In this document: positions 48,513-60,564 of the stretch, piece after piece
Layout: each line of letters starts with the position of its first letter
How positions within the stretch are numbered: the first letter of the stretch is position 1
NCBI RefSeq assembly: GCF_937616625.2
Contig: NC_065573.1
Coordinates: forward strand, 1,770,001-1,834,000
Origin: Mercurialis annua
Lineage: Eukaryota > Streptophyta > Magnoliopsida > Malpighiales > Euphorbiaceae
DNA length: 64,000 nt
Direction: 5' to 3'
Program-made: the position numbers and the translations under genes
The notes under the pieces: model-generated
Databases searched by the model: none
What the model saw: only the letters and a program-made list of their open reading frames with translations
Told to the model about the DNA's origin: nothing

Positions 48513-49111
48513 AGACTTATCGGATTATATTTTTTATTTAGAATTGTGGATTAGGGTTCCAACTATTACTCGTAATATCGTTATTAAATGTTTTAAACAG
48601 TTCTAAAGGTTTTCCACTTAATAAATGTTGATAGTGGTATAAACTCATCTCAGTATATCTGACTCCGTTGTTTTCCCAATTTTTCCCAGGGTTATGATCT
48701 GAGAGAGTCTGGTGATCTCCGTATTTACTTTTCCTCGGAGGTTCCATTTATTTTTGATAAACTGTCAAACTATTTTATTCTTAAACCGCAGTAGTTGACT
48801 AGACGTCTTTATTTTATTTTAGTTGTTGTCGGATTGGTCTGACTGAATTATTATTGCTTTGGCATGTTATATTATTATCCAGAATTATTGATGTTAAGCT
48901 GAATTAATACTATTATTAGAAAGCACGTTATCTTATTTGTTGAATATTATAACTGCTAGATTTAGGCTGAAGTCTCGGTTGCCCCCGAGCATTGGTTTTC
49001 TGCAGGTTTATGTGTTTGTATGTTAATTGAAAGGCTAGCTACGGGTTTTTGTACTACTTTACCCATACACTAGCGCTGGTCGCGATTCATGAAAATGGGT
49101 CGTGACAAACT

Positions 49112-49123
49112 TGGTATCAGAGC
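49112..49123 (+). other. primer-binding site (initiator tRNA-Met type)
   Basis: TGGTATCAGAGC, 4 bases after the 5' LTR end, as in the Tekay element. Confidence 0.92.
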
Positions 49124-50089
49124 ATTTGGTTTTAAACCAAGGCCTTATGCATGTTATATGTTATGTGTTTTTGGCATGATAAGTGATGTCGTGTCATAGG
49201 AACTACTACGAAATTAGGATTCGTGTCTTGTCTTTTAAAACGTCATCATTTGTTTTCAAACTTTCAGCCTACATCTTATAGGTGATGTCTGTCAGTCTTT
49301 ATTTGGTATTAATGCTATGTCTGACAATTAATTTCACTTGGATTTTACTTGCTGTGTCTTATCATGTTGACTTTATTTTACTTGGGTGATTTTAATTGCT
49401 TCTGATTTCTCGGGAAATCTTTTATTGATGATGTTTTCTTAACTCATACTTGGGTATGATGTTGTTTGGTAAATTTTGGCATTTAAGCCTGATACGATTT
49501 AGAATATATGGAATGGTTACGATTATTTTACATGATGCGTTGAACTGCTTTTGCCTTATTAATAAAGTACATCTTGACTTTATCCTTGATTGTTGATTTT
49601 AAATGTGATCGTATGTTGGGCGTTAGTCTTGTTTTTTAATTAAAGAGATTTTGGGTTAAACCTTAAAACGTGTTTCAATGGTCATGCATTGTTTGACCAC
49701 ATGTTGTTTTAAAGATTTTCATTAGAATATTGTTTTATCTGATTTGTGTTTTGACACAAAATCATAAGAGAAATTTGATTTTAAATTCTTAACAAGTTTG
49801 ATTTTTGGTTGAATTACCAGTAAAAAAGATATTTTTGTATTTTGAAATATTATGTTTGGTCTGGTGTTAACAAGCGATGATTTCAAAATGATATTTTATG
49901 AGATGAGCCATTGTTTCAAGAAATTAACGTTGTAGTTATTTATCATGTTGTAGTACGACAACATTTTAAATTTTTGGTATTTACGAAATAGATGTTTGAG
50001 ATTAAAGATTTCTCATTTGAGATGTTAGATTGTCGTTTAGCAGTTGGGTTAGGTTGAGTTCTCAATTTTGAAAGGATGGAAATTTTATT

Positions 50090-50345
50090 AAAAATATTTT
50101 TCCGGTTTTACAAATATTTTGAATACGTTTTATAAACAATTGTTTTGGGTTCGACTTGGGTCACCCAAATTTAGGAGTTGAGCTTGGTAGTTGTAATGAC
50201 TCGGCTAACTCGATGATTTTATGATTTGAGATAATTGGGTATCCGTTTTAAAGCAACTGATTAATAAGAAGAGACTTTTACAAATTGTGATTTTGTTTTA
50301 ACCGTGGGGCTCAATAAAATTTGAAAGTTTTCGTATTTGACTTTT
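50090..50345 (+). repeat. degenerate LTR-derived segment in the internal domain
   Basis: Order of TTTATAAAC, GACTTGGGTCACCC, GAGCTTGGTAGTT, ACTCGGCTAACTC, CGTTTTAAAGC and GGGGCTCAATAAA follows the LTR block 47825-47990. The equivalent in the sister element is 58690-58940. Confidence 0.65.
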
Positions 50346-51110
50346 AATTTCAAAACAAATTTTGAAGCATACCATTAAATGACGATATAATTACATGGTG
50401 AATTAGTAATGAGATTTCAAGGATATGTTGTGTCATATCATGATTTATTTTTAAGTATGTTTGAGTAAATTGTGTTCAATGGCAACACGTACGTGATTTA
50501 TGGTTTGTAGAAATCATAATATTTTGGTTTTGATTTGCTTTGTATAATTCGCTTACATGTTGGAGTAAGTAAATTGTTTTGTTTCGTCTCTCCGTGCGAA
50601 GTAGCACGTGAGACAATATATTTCACGCGGTTATGGTTTATACCTTGATGTTTAGTTTGATTGTGAGTCAAACTTTTGTTCAGACCCTGTTTTGATCTAG
50701 TTTCTGCTTTGTATTAAGCTGGGTTTGCTATATTGTTGTTGTGAATCGAAATCTTTGGGTTTTGATATCGAGGAAGATGAGGGAAGTATTTCTTTGTAAT
50801 GGTTGGATATTTCTGATTATCCTAGAAATGATATTGGAAATTCTGATCCGAGAAGATAGATCGGTGTATTAATACACTGGTTGTTTTCATCAGGTATGAT
50901 GATTCGATGCGGGAACTAGCGGTAAGTTTCGTAGGAATGTTGTGATATGTTATTGTTCGTTGGGTATAAGTTTCAATTAGGGTTGAGGTTAGTTGGATAT
51001 TTATGCAGAGGAGTTGTAACAGAATTATTAGGTTGAGTCGTTTTTTTAGCATCGAATGTTGCTAGGTTGCAAGTAAGGAATTGAGAAATATTTTGAAGTT
51101 ATCGAGTGCA

Positions 51111-51557
51111 CATCTCACAGAGTTTAACGTCTAGCAAATATTTTACTAAGAAGTTGATTTCAAAGGTTGAATTGTTAAATATATTTGAAATATTTTCAAC
51201 ACGTAATTGTGCCTAGACATATCATGAACATGCATTTTGAATGCCACGAATAGGATTGCATTGAACATTGGGTATGTTCACTAAATAAAAGATAAAAAAA
51301 TGATACATGCAAAATAGTACATTCATCACGTGCATAGAAATAATTAGGGTTGGATGCAACTCTTTGGGGATGAGAGATGTCATCACCCTGGCGCACAATT
51401 ATGTAAAATGGATTTTATCGATAAAGTGATTTTAAGAAAGATGTCTTAAAATGAGCTCGCGAGTCACATTCTGATAAATGTGTTTATAAAGTTGTCGGAT
51501 TTCAAATGATTTGAAACAGTTACCGAAAGGTATCTAGACAAATACTCTGTGATGATG
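51111..51557 (+). other. conserved inverted-repeat block in the LARD internal domain
   Basis: Outer arms: TCACAGAGT then GTCTAG (51115-51134), answered by CTAGACAAATACTCTGTGA (51534-51552). Inner arms: GTAATTGTGC (51203-51212) and GCACAATTAT (51393-51402). Between the inner arms the words ATGAACATGCATTTT, ATGCCACGAATAGG, ATGCAACTCTTTGGGGATGA and TGTCATCACCCTGGCG are almost unchanged in the sister copy at 59997-60448, while flanks have drifted. Function unknown: an embedded fold-back transposon or a structured RNA signal of the element are both possible. Confidence 0.75.
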
Positions 51558-53194
51558 GTGGTGGATGCTTTGGATGATTACGTTATAATGGATATGTCTG
51601 CTTTGTCAGAATCTTGTGTTTTATAGAAAGTAAGAATAAATTTTGCAGTTGCACTCAAGATAAAATTGTGCCATGTATGGTGTATGGTTAGATTCAAATT
51701 AGAAAGTGTTCGTTATAATTTCCGATTTGTGATTTAGGGATTTGTGGATTAAGGATGTTGGTTATGCTCCATGTGTGTGTATACACTATATTTTTGTTTT
51801 TAACGAGACTTTATCTTTCAGATTAGATTTTGTCCAAGTACTTTGGGTATATGGATATAAAAGTATTTTCATAAACAAAGAGATTTGTGTTGTTAAATTT
51901 TACCCTTTTGAGAAAAGGAAGGAATTTTATCAAATTGGATAGAAAAGGAACAATAATTTTCTGGGCTTAATGTTTTCTTCAAATCGTGATTTTATTTAGA
52001 AATTAAGATTTGTAAGTGACAATAAAATTTTAATGTTTTGAAAAATTAATGTGTATTTTCAATACGAAAGATTTCTCCACGGTTTGTGTATTTTCAAAAA
52101 GGGGATAAATTGATTGTAGTAAGTGTGGTTTAAAGAGAACATAAATTTTGTCAGTTGAACTATTTTATAAATTTACAAACGTATTGAAAAGAAAGGAAAA
52201 AATTCGGATTCAAATTATGGATATTTTGAAAATTTTCATGGGTTTACAAAACTAATAGTTTTTCAACGGTAAAGATATTTCGAGTTTGAATGCAAAATGA
52301 GGTGTAAGACGTAGAGTCTTTTAAAGAGGTGGAAAATTTTGAATATAAAATGATTTGTAAACATTTTATACCCCCAGGGGTTGGTTTTGAGCATAACTAA
52401 AAATCCGGTCGTGATGTATTGATCGTAGTGATCACTAGTTGTATACGAGGCGATAGTAAATTGATGGAATAATTTGGTGAACTTAATTTGAATTTATGAG
52501 TTAGCTAGTTCGAGTATCGAGGATCGCGGTTAATAGGCTACGACAACCATGATTGGTTGATCGATTTTGTTAATTGATGGTATCATCGTAATGTTTGGAT
52601 ATCGTTTGGGTCAGTTGTTGAACCCTTGGTGTGAGAGGCAATTTTTTTTTTTGAAGTTGTGAGATGCAGTCAATGTCAGTTTAGTTGGGGCGTTATGTTC
52701 TAAATGATTGGAGGAATCATAATGATTGAGATTGTTAATACTAACATGGATATTATGTTATCATGAATTAAGTGCACGTTTTCCTTTGAATAATGATATG
52801 AGTTTTGTGTTTTATGATCTGTGAAGTTAATTGTGTTATCGATTATTTTGATATCGAGATGTTATAAGTGGAAGTAATTAAATGTTGTAGAACGCAAGAA
52901 TTTATCAGCTTGTGTTTTTCAGTATTCCTGTTCTGATGATAGGATTTGGAGTTGTAAGAACTGTAGTCGAGCTTAGTGCTTGACCTTATATTTGATATTG
53001 ATAATTTTATAATAGATGAGTTTCAAGCTGGTTTTGGAAGCCACTCCGGCATAGAGTAATTGTGACTCTCAGTTGAATAATTATTGTTATGTCTCATTGC
53101 GTTGAACAAGTATTAGTTGGAGCACCTAATTGTTAGAAGCAGAATTAGGTGCTCGTTGTGTTTGTGTTTAAAATCGAGGACGATTTTGTTTTTT

Positions 53195-53207
53195 AAGTTG
53201 GGGAGAA
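53195..53207 (+). other. polypurine tract of the LARD-like element
   Basis: AAGTTGGGGAGAA directly before the 3' LTR start TGTAACAACCC at 53208. Confidence 0.92.
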
Positions 53208-56200
53208 TGTAACAACCCGTATTTTTCTTTCATTATTTTTAAATTATTTTAAATTTTGTTTTATTTTATTTTTGCATTCCGTCAAACTTTAGATAATTTA
53301 TTATTATTTTTATTAAATATTTTAATTTAATTTAATTGGAATCGCTCGTTGATTCGGTCGTGGTTCGATTTATATTGGGTTGGTATTATTAAATCTTAAA
53401 AGAAAAAAAAAACAAAAGGAAAAGAGAATTTAAAATGAAATATGATCATGCATAATTCCATGCATTCACGTGTTCCATTCTTTTTCTTTAAAACATAATT
53501 AAGCCCATGTCCTTATTAACATAGCAAGCCCATCATCTTGTCCTTTTAAGCTTCAATTTAAGAACCATCTGAAACCAGTAGCTGCACCTGTTATTTACGT
53601 TCACCCTATTTATATCGATTCAAAACCTAATCTCATTCACTGCTCATCTATTCAAAACTTAGCCGTCACAATTCTCTCAAGAATCCCTGGAAAATAACGT
53701 TGCCATCGCCCTCAAACTTTTGTGTTCATCGTAAGTTTCATCTTTTAAATTTCAGCTTTGGCTTATAAATCGATACTTCCGTAATTTGGATCGTTCTCTT
53801 TCGTTTCTAGATCGAAATCAGAACCGTTTAATCCCAGAGATTGTAGACTCAATTCACTTTGATTTCGCAACACGGTACGCTAACAATCCCGTATTAGTCG
53901 CCGTCGTCTTATCGTTCTTTGATTTTTTTTGCCTTTGTTCTATTCCTTTTGCGGCTGCCAAATTTCGTTCGATTCCTTTGCTTTGGTTTGATTAGTTTGA
54001 TAATATTAAGACTTTGGGTATGTTAGTTGTCATGTGTTTAAACTAAGTTTGATGATGTTCCATTTTTCCCGGATGTTTGATTCATCGTTCTTATTTTCTC
54101 AAGGATGAACTCTTGGTTGGTGTCATGTAATGTTGACACTATGTTGTTCTTGATTATTATTCTTGATTCATTATGATATGATAATGAATTGATGAGTTTC
54201 TGAAAGCTTGATTTGGTTAGCATGAGTTTCAGTCCTTGATTTCATAACTCTGTTAGTTTTGTTTAATGTTTGTATAATTGGGTTTGTCATGTTGAAGGAG
54301 ACGATGATGTGTCGTTGTGTATTTGGCTCTTTGGGTTTTGTTTTGGCTAAAGACCCTTTCTAGCCCTTGAATTGTTTTGCCTAAAATCTTTTAATTCCTT
54401 AAGTTATTAATTGTTGCTTTTAAAATTAATTTTGATTTAAACTACGGAATTGGTTCCGGCCTTTAAATTGGCAACTCAATTATCAATTATGATTTTAAAT
54501 TACTTAAGCATTATTATTTTAGATTTGGAATTTATACTAATTTTATTATATTTAAATGACTTTAAATTTCTATTGTGGGATTTCAATTGAAATTCAGAAT
54601 TTGCCAATTTGATAATATTACTTTTAAATTCTAAAAATAATATTTGAATTATTTGTAATTAAATTAATAATTATTATTATTATTAAATTAATATTTTGGG
54701 ATTTTGGTTTAGCGGACCAAATGGGCTAAATTCCAATTTAGTCCTTGAACATTGTTATAACTTAATTTAGTTAAGTTATCTTTTAGATAACTTTTGGACT
54801 TGTGTTTGAAATATTAAATTAGTAAATTGAGAGCGAGAAATTAATTTGATTTCGAATATCAAATTGGATATAGTACAGTTTAATCCCTAAACTTTTATAA
54901 ACTTAAAATGGTTAGATTTTTGGGTTGTAACTTGGGTTACTTGAAATTTAAGTTATTGAGTTCTGTTTTTAAAAATAAATTATTATTTTATCGAATTATT
55001 TTACAAATATAAACTCGGGTTTATATTTGATAAACGTTTTGAGTCGGGTTAGACTTGGGTCACCCGACAAATGAGATTAGCTTGGTAGTCATTGGTAACT
55101 CGGCTAACCCACTATATGGAAATTAATTGTTATTTAAGTATTATTAAATAATATTCATAAATTGGATTTTAAGTGAGAACTCAATAGACTTGTAATAATT
55201 GTGCATTATTACCTTTTGGGTATTTTTGTGTTGTTCTGGATTATGTAATTCCGACGTGTTATTTGTGCTAGTCCTATGTGGTGTCTAGTACTCTCTAGAG
55301 TTAGGGTCTGTTTTTAATAATTATTTTATTTGTCTAGACCCGTCTACTGTTCGTGCTTCAGAGGCGAACCAGGATTAGTTGCTTGCCGGTTATCACGTGG
55401 ATTAGCAAGCTGTGAGTTTGTACTTACTATTTACCGCTTTATTAAGTAAATTGTTATTTTAAATATTAAATATATATACTGTACGTATATTTCGTACTGT
55501 TTTTATATTATGGCTCTTAGTTTGAACATGCTACCTAATGGGCATCATTAGGACTGCGTGCGCACCGGTAATGATCTGGGTAAGGTAATTATGGTAATGT
55601 GGTAATTCGGTGTGAGCATAGCTCTCGGGACCAGGTAGAGTAACTCGGTGTAGCTCAGCTCTCGGGACTTTGGTATAAGTGTGGTCAGTGGTAACTCGGT
55701 GTAGCTCAGCTCTCGGGACTAGACTTATTGGATTATATTGTTTATTTAGAATTGTGGATTAGGGTTCCAACTATTACTCGTAATATCGTTATTAAATGTT
55801 TTAAACAGTTTTAAAGGTTTTCCACTTAATAAATGTTGGTAGTGGTATAAACTCATCTCAGTATATCTGACCTTGTTGTTTTCCCAATTTTTCCCATGGT
55901 TATGATCTGAGAGAGTCTGGTGATCTCCGTATTTACTTTTCCTCGGAGGTTCCATTTATTTTTGATAAACTGTCAAACTATTTTATTCTTAGACCGCAGT
56001 AGTTGACTAGACGTCTTTATTTTATTTTAGTTGTTGTCGGATTGGTCTGACTGAATTATTATTGCTTTGGCATGTTATATTATTATCCAGAATTATTGAT
56101 GTTAAGCTGAATTAATACTATTATTAGAAAGCACGTTATTTTATTTGTTGAATATTATAACTGCTAGATTTAGGCTGAAGTCTCGGTTGCCCCCGAGCAT

Positions 56201-56315
56201 TGGTTTTCTGCAGGTTTATGTGTTTGTATGTTAATTGAAACGCTAGCTACGGGTTTTGGTACTACTTTACCCATACCCTAGCGCTGGTCGCGATTCATGA
56301 AAATGGGTCGTGACA
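53208..56315 (+). mobile_element. 3' LTR of the LARD-like element
   Basis: 3,108 bp, near-identical to 46002-49107. TATA-like CTATTTATATC at 53606-53616. The first bases differ by one (TGTAACAACC against TGTAAAAACC). Many of the differences to the 5' LTR are C/T or G/A changes. Confidence 0.93.
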
Positions 56316-56320
56316 CATGC
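56316..56320. other. target-site duplication, right copy
   Basis: CATGC immediately after the 3' LTR end GTGACA; partner at 45997-46001. Confidence 0.93.
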
Positions 56321-58689
56321 CAATTTAAATTTAGCCTTTTAATCATTTATTGATTTATTCAATGAGATATTTTGCCGGTAATTTTTAATTACTTGGGTTT
56401 CAAGCTATTGAGTTTCGTTTTGATATTAATTAATATTTCATTTAATTATAATTATAAACTGTGGTTTATAACTCTGGATTTATGAATGGGTCGGGTTAGA
56501 CTTGGGTCGCCCGACATGTGGGTTTAGCTTGGTAGTTTTAAGAAACTCGGCTAACCCAGTATTTGAGAAATTTATTTAATTATTATTTAAATATTATTTA
56601 AATAATATTTCGAAGTGGTTTTAAGGTGTGAACTCAATAGACTTGAATTATTTTACGGCATTATACTTTATTTGAGAATTGTGTTTCTCTGTGAGATTTT
56701 ATCTGTCTTATTATTTTGTGCTAGTCCTACGTGGTGTCTAGTATTCTTAGGGTTAGGGGTTGGAGTGATTTTAACTTATGATTTATTTTTAGACTCTTCG
56801 ACTACTCACGCTCAGGAGTCGAACCAGGGTTAGCTGTTTGCCAAGATTCACGTGGATAAGCAAGCAGTGAGTTTGTAGTGCTATTTACCGCTTTATTAAG
56901 TACCGCAATTTATTTTAGTATTATAAATGCTTTTGAACTATTTTAAGCGATTATGGATCTGGATTGAAACGAGCTACTCGATAGGCTTGTATCGAGATTG
57001 TGTGCACCGGTAAGTACTCTGGGAATCGGCAGACTAAAGTCTTGCTTACGCTGGTATATATATATATATATGACGAGGATTAGTTCCTGTCCACTCTGGG
57101 TTTATCAGTATGCTATGTCATACTTACGCTGGGATCATTTCAATACTGTTTTCCATAATCATATTATATTAGTATAAAAATGTTTTAATTTAAGGGTTTT
57201 AAACTTACTAAATGTAAATAGTATTGCGAACTCATCTCAGTATATCTGACCCCGTTGTTTTCCCAAATTTTCCAGGTTTGTGATTTGAAAGCTGGTCCAC
57301 TCCAATTCTTTTGATTCCTCGGAGGTTTTTATGTTATTAAACTAGTTTCTGTTTTCAAACTCTTAGACCGCAGTAGAACTAGTTTATATATTACTTTGGT
57401 TATTACACTTTGGGATTGTCGGTTTGTTCGATTGTTTATTTTGTTTATTATTGGCATGTTTACTCTGGGATATTAATTTATTATATTTAAGGCATGCCGT
57501 TGAGTTTCGGGTTTTAGCCGAGCACTTTATTTATATAATTAAGTTGTTATAATTATTTTGTATGTTTAATTATTATCCGCGAGGCTTGCTACGGGTTTTG
57601 GTACGACCATACCCATACCCTAGCGCCGGTCACGATCCATGAAATTGGGTCGTGACAAAGTTGGTATCAGAGCTTTAGTTTCGAACTAAGGCCAAATTTT
57701 TGCATGTTATTTGTTTATCGCTTTAAAGTATGTTAAGTGTTATTATTGTGTCATAGGATCAACTGCGGAATTAGGATTCAAGTCTTGTCTTTTGAAACGT
57801 CATCATTTGTTTTTAAAACTTTCTGCCTACACCGATAGGATTGCGTCAAGTCAGTCATTAATTATGCTTTGATTTGATGTTTTTATTTTACTATATTGAC
57901 GTTATTTCACTTGGGTGAATTAATTGCTTTTGATTTCTCGGGAAACTTTATGTTGGTAATTTTCTTTATGTCATACTTGGGTATGATGTAAATTGCCTTA
58001 TCTTTGTGATGTTGCTTTTCATTTGGGTAATACATTTTGGCTGTTATACTTTAAGGATGTTGTTAATGTTAAATTATTTTGTTGGTACTTCTGGTTTTTG
58101 CCGTGGGCTTCAATTCCAAAAATTTATATTTTGTTAGGCTTTGACATTGTTTTGGGTTAAATGATTTTTGACCGAAAAATCTTTTTCACGTTTTGTGAAT
58201 TACGTTGTTGGCCAATTGGTTTTAAATTACCTTAAGGATATTATTTTTGCCTAACTAGTGTTTGACGCAAAAAGGTCAAATGGGTAGTCTGGACACGACA
58301 CCCTAAAATATTATTTTCAGTATCTTGCAAGTAAAATGAAATTCGTTTATTTCAAAGTTTTACATTTGACTAAAGATTTAAAAAGGGTTGTTATTTTGAA
58401 ATAAAATGAAATTCTTGTATTTTAAAAATTAAAATGTTACGTCTAACTTGGTGTTTTCAAAATGAATGTTTTGAAATAACTTTTAAAGGCGATACCGATT
58501 TGATAATTTAACATAATTTTGTAATTTTTCATATTTCGATTTGTCAACACTTTGGTGTTGTTGGTCTTCTGCTTGATTTAGTAATTTTGATTGAAGTCAA
58601 TATTTCTGAAAAGATTGTTAAAGAATAATTGTTTTTTTTCACTTGGGCGATGAGTTGATGTTATTGGTTTGGGTGACGTCGAGCTACCT

Positions 58690-58940
58690 ATTTTGAAAAT
58701 ATTGAAATTTATGTTCAAAAGGCGTTTTCTTCGGATTTTAAAATGTGTTGCATACGTTTTATAAATGGATATTATGGTTTGACTTGGGTCACCCAAATTT
58801 GGAGTTGAGCTTGGAAGTGGTAATCACTCGGCTAATTCGATGATTTTAAATTGAGGCGTTGATGAACAATTATATCTATTGTTTTATAAAGAGGTTTTCC
58901 GGAAAAGGATTTTTAAAACTGTGGGACTCGACATAAACTT
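58690..58940 (+). repeat. degenerate LTR-derived segment in the internal domain
   Basis: Contains GACTTGGGTCACCC, GAGTTGAGCTTGG, ACTCGGCTAATTC and GGGACTCGACATAAACTTG in LTR order. About 1.1 kb after the PBS, as in the sister copy at 50090-50345. Confidence 0.65.
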
Positions 58941-59995
58941 GAAACCTACTTTGTAAATACTATCTTTCGAAATTGGTATTTGCGTACTTTTGATCAGTAT
59001 CACAATTCGTTTTATTCTGAGTTGACGTTTTGAACATATTATTACACGATTTAATATTTTAATCGTTGTTGGGCTATTTAAGATTACTGCCATGTCGGTA
59101 GGAATTCATGGATCATATAAGATGTTCTGTGCTTAACTTTTTGAAATTATTTTTTTTATCTACCCTAATGAGTAGTTGTTTTACTGCAAGATGCTTTAGT
59201 GCTTTTCGGTTTGTGTGATTAATTTTTGATCTATATTACTATGTTATTATTATTGTATCTCGTGCTTGATTAAGTTAATCCATATCAGTTTTTTTTTTCC
59301 TCGTTGACATCATTGTGTGGAGTAAGACGTGAGAGTATTCCTCGCTAGTTTTCTTTAGCTTAATTTTGGTATTAGTGTCGATGTGCGATTCGAACCTTCG
59401 TTTTCTTTTACCTTGCGATTAGTTTTGATGTTATATTTGTTTTAGCCGTATCTAGCATTTGACCCTAGAAATCGAAGTGATTAATTTTCTTATCAATAAA
59501 TTTGAGGAGCGATTTTCAAGAGTTGTTCGCAGATTCGAATCCCGAAACTGTCCTGGTCGGAGGAAGGCAAATTAATTATATTACTCAACACCGGTGGAAT
59601 AATTCTTCTCGTGTGGGTTTACCTCGTGCGTGAAATTTTGAACGTTATGTGTTTCTACGTCGGGCTCGTTTGTGATAATTTGTTGTAGTCGAAAGTTCAG
59701 CTGTGAGTGTTCTAGAATTAGATATGGAATCTGTGAATCGAGGTTGATCAGTGTAATAATACGATAGTGTTTTCTTTAGATAGATCGGTGAAATACCGAA
59801 AATGATATTGAAGCTGTGAAGGCGGTCGTGTTGCTTTGATGCCTTTGAAAAATTTTCAAATTGATTTGAAGAGAAATTCGTTGTTAGGTAAATTTTAATT
59901 TCGTTGTTGATTTTAGGTTATTTCGTTTTGACAATTCAAATTGGTGGACTAGGATAATGGAGATGGGCAAATATGTCAAAATGGACGAGTGTACG

Positions 59996-60451
59996 TCTCA
60001 CAGAGTGTAATGTCTAGAAAATATTTCGAGGAAAAAAAAAATTTTGATTTCAAATGTTAACTTGTTAAAATTCATTAAAATGTTTTATCACATAATTGTG
60101 CCCGGACATGTCATGAACATGCATTTTTGGAATGCCACGAATAGGAAACTGCATTGAGCATTGAGCATGGTCACTAATTAAAAGAAAAATAAATAATTGA
60201 TACATGCATTTAGAACATTCATCACGACATTAAATTATTAGGGTTGAATGCAACTCTTTGGGGATGAGAGCTGTCATCACCCTGGCGCACAATTATGTAA
60301 AATAAATTTTGCCAGTGAGATTTCTCAGAAAAATGTTTTGTTTAAAAATCGCGAGTTATATTGTGAAAATAGTGTTTAAAAGGCTATTAAATTTCACACG
60401 GTTTTGAAATTTTATTTGATTGAAAACTAGACAAATACTCTGTGACGACGG
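59996..60451 (+). other. sister copy of the conserved inverted-repeat block
   Basis: Outer arms TCTCACAGAGT with GTCTAG (59997-60017) and CTAGACAAATACTCTGTGA (60427-60445). Inner arms CATAATTGTGC (60091-60101) and GCACAATTATG (60287-60297) are an 11-bp perfect inverted repeat. The bases next to the outer arms differ from the other copy in both arms at once (CGTC here, CATC at 51111 and on the complement of 51553-51557). Confidence 0.75.
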
Positions 60452-60564
60452 TAGTGATTTAAGAAAAATGGCATTGTAAGGATTTATTCTATATTGTTGG
60501 AGTATCAGCGTTTGGTAAATAGGAGCTATGATTATAAGTTGCACTCAAGGTTTAGTTATGGTAG

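Larger units (their letters stand above)
46002..49107 (+). mobile_element. 5' LTR of the LARD-like element
   Basis: Starts TGTAAAAACCC and ends GGGTCGTGACA. A TATA-like CTATTTATATC lies at 46399-46409. The minisatellite of three units sits at 48392-48512, then CTGACTCCGTTG (48660) and TTGCCCCCGAGCA (48978). The last ~1.25 kb is closely similar to the Tekay LTR; the first ~1.8 kb is much less so. Confidence 0.93.
49108..53194 (+). mobile_element. non-coding internal domain of the LARD-like element
   Basis: 49108-49450 is the leader shared with Tekay. 50090-50345 is a degenerate LTR-derived stretch. 51111-51557 is the conserved inverted-repeat block. 52830-53130 matches the 3' internal domain at 1290-1600, and GAGGACGATTTTG (53176) precedes the PPT. 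The first ~2.5 kb aligns in order with 57658-60564. Between these landmarks I see only AT-rich sequence without reading frames. Confidence 0.9.
46002..56315 (+). mobile_element. complete non-autonomous LTR element, LARD-like (10,314 bp)
   Basis: It has every mark of a clean integration: 5-bp target duplication CATGC, LTRs of 3,106 and 3,108 bp, PBS at 49112-49123, PPT at 53195-53207. The 4.1-kb internal domain has no frame over 76 codons and no gag or pol similarity. LTR ends, PBS, PPT context and leader blocks match the Tekay element, so it probably moves with Tekay proteins. By eye I counted about 45 differences between the two LTRs (about 1.4-1.5%). With usual plant rates that is of the order of 0.5-1 million years. 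Confidence 0.93.
44383..57657 (+). mobile_element. LTR B (2,956 bp) of an outer element, split by the LARD insertion
   Basis: 44383-46001 and 56321-57657 join into one LTR, start TGTAATATCCCG and end GGGTCGTGACA, once the inserted element and one CATGC are removed. It is followed by a PBS. U3 contains one GTCTCGAACGAGAC (44552-44565), an inverted repeat GTGGTTCAACC / GGTTGAACCAC (44497-44525) and a TATA box at 44622-44631. The right part (56480-57657) resembles LTR A, including a (TA)n run near 57056. Left neighbour is the Copia-like fragment. Confidence 0.9.
57658..60564 (+). mobile_element. internal domain of the outer element B, non-coding, 3' truncated
   Basis: PBS TGGTATCAGAGC at 57662-57673, then a leader collinear with 49108-49450 and closer to Tekay in places (AGGATTGCGTCAAGTCAGTC). 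It aligns in order with 49108-51660 of the LARD-like element and so is a diverged member of the same non-coding family. It breaks off at 60564 against a new LTR start with no PPT, so either a deletion or another insertion removed its 3' half. No gag or pol frame found. Confidence 0.85.

Noticed and set aside
51196..51396. 66-codon minus-strand frame over the conserved LARD block
   Set aside because: The sister copy at 60090-60300 has indels that break the frame, so the conservation is not coding.
57056..57071. TA dinucleotide run as a regulatory or MITE signal
   Set aside because: A simple microsatellite expansion inside LTR B; LTR A has a short TATATGACG at the same place.
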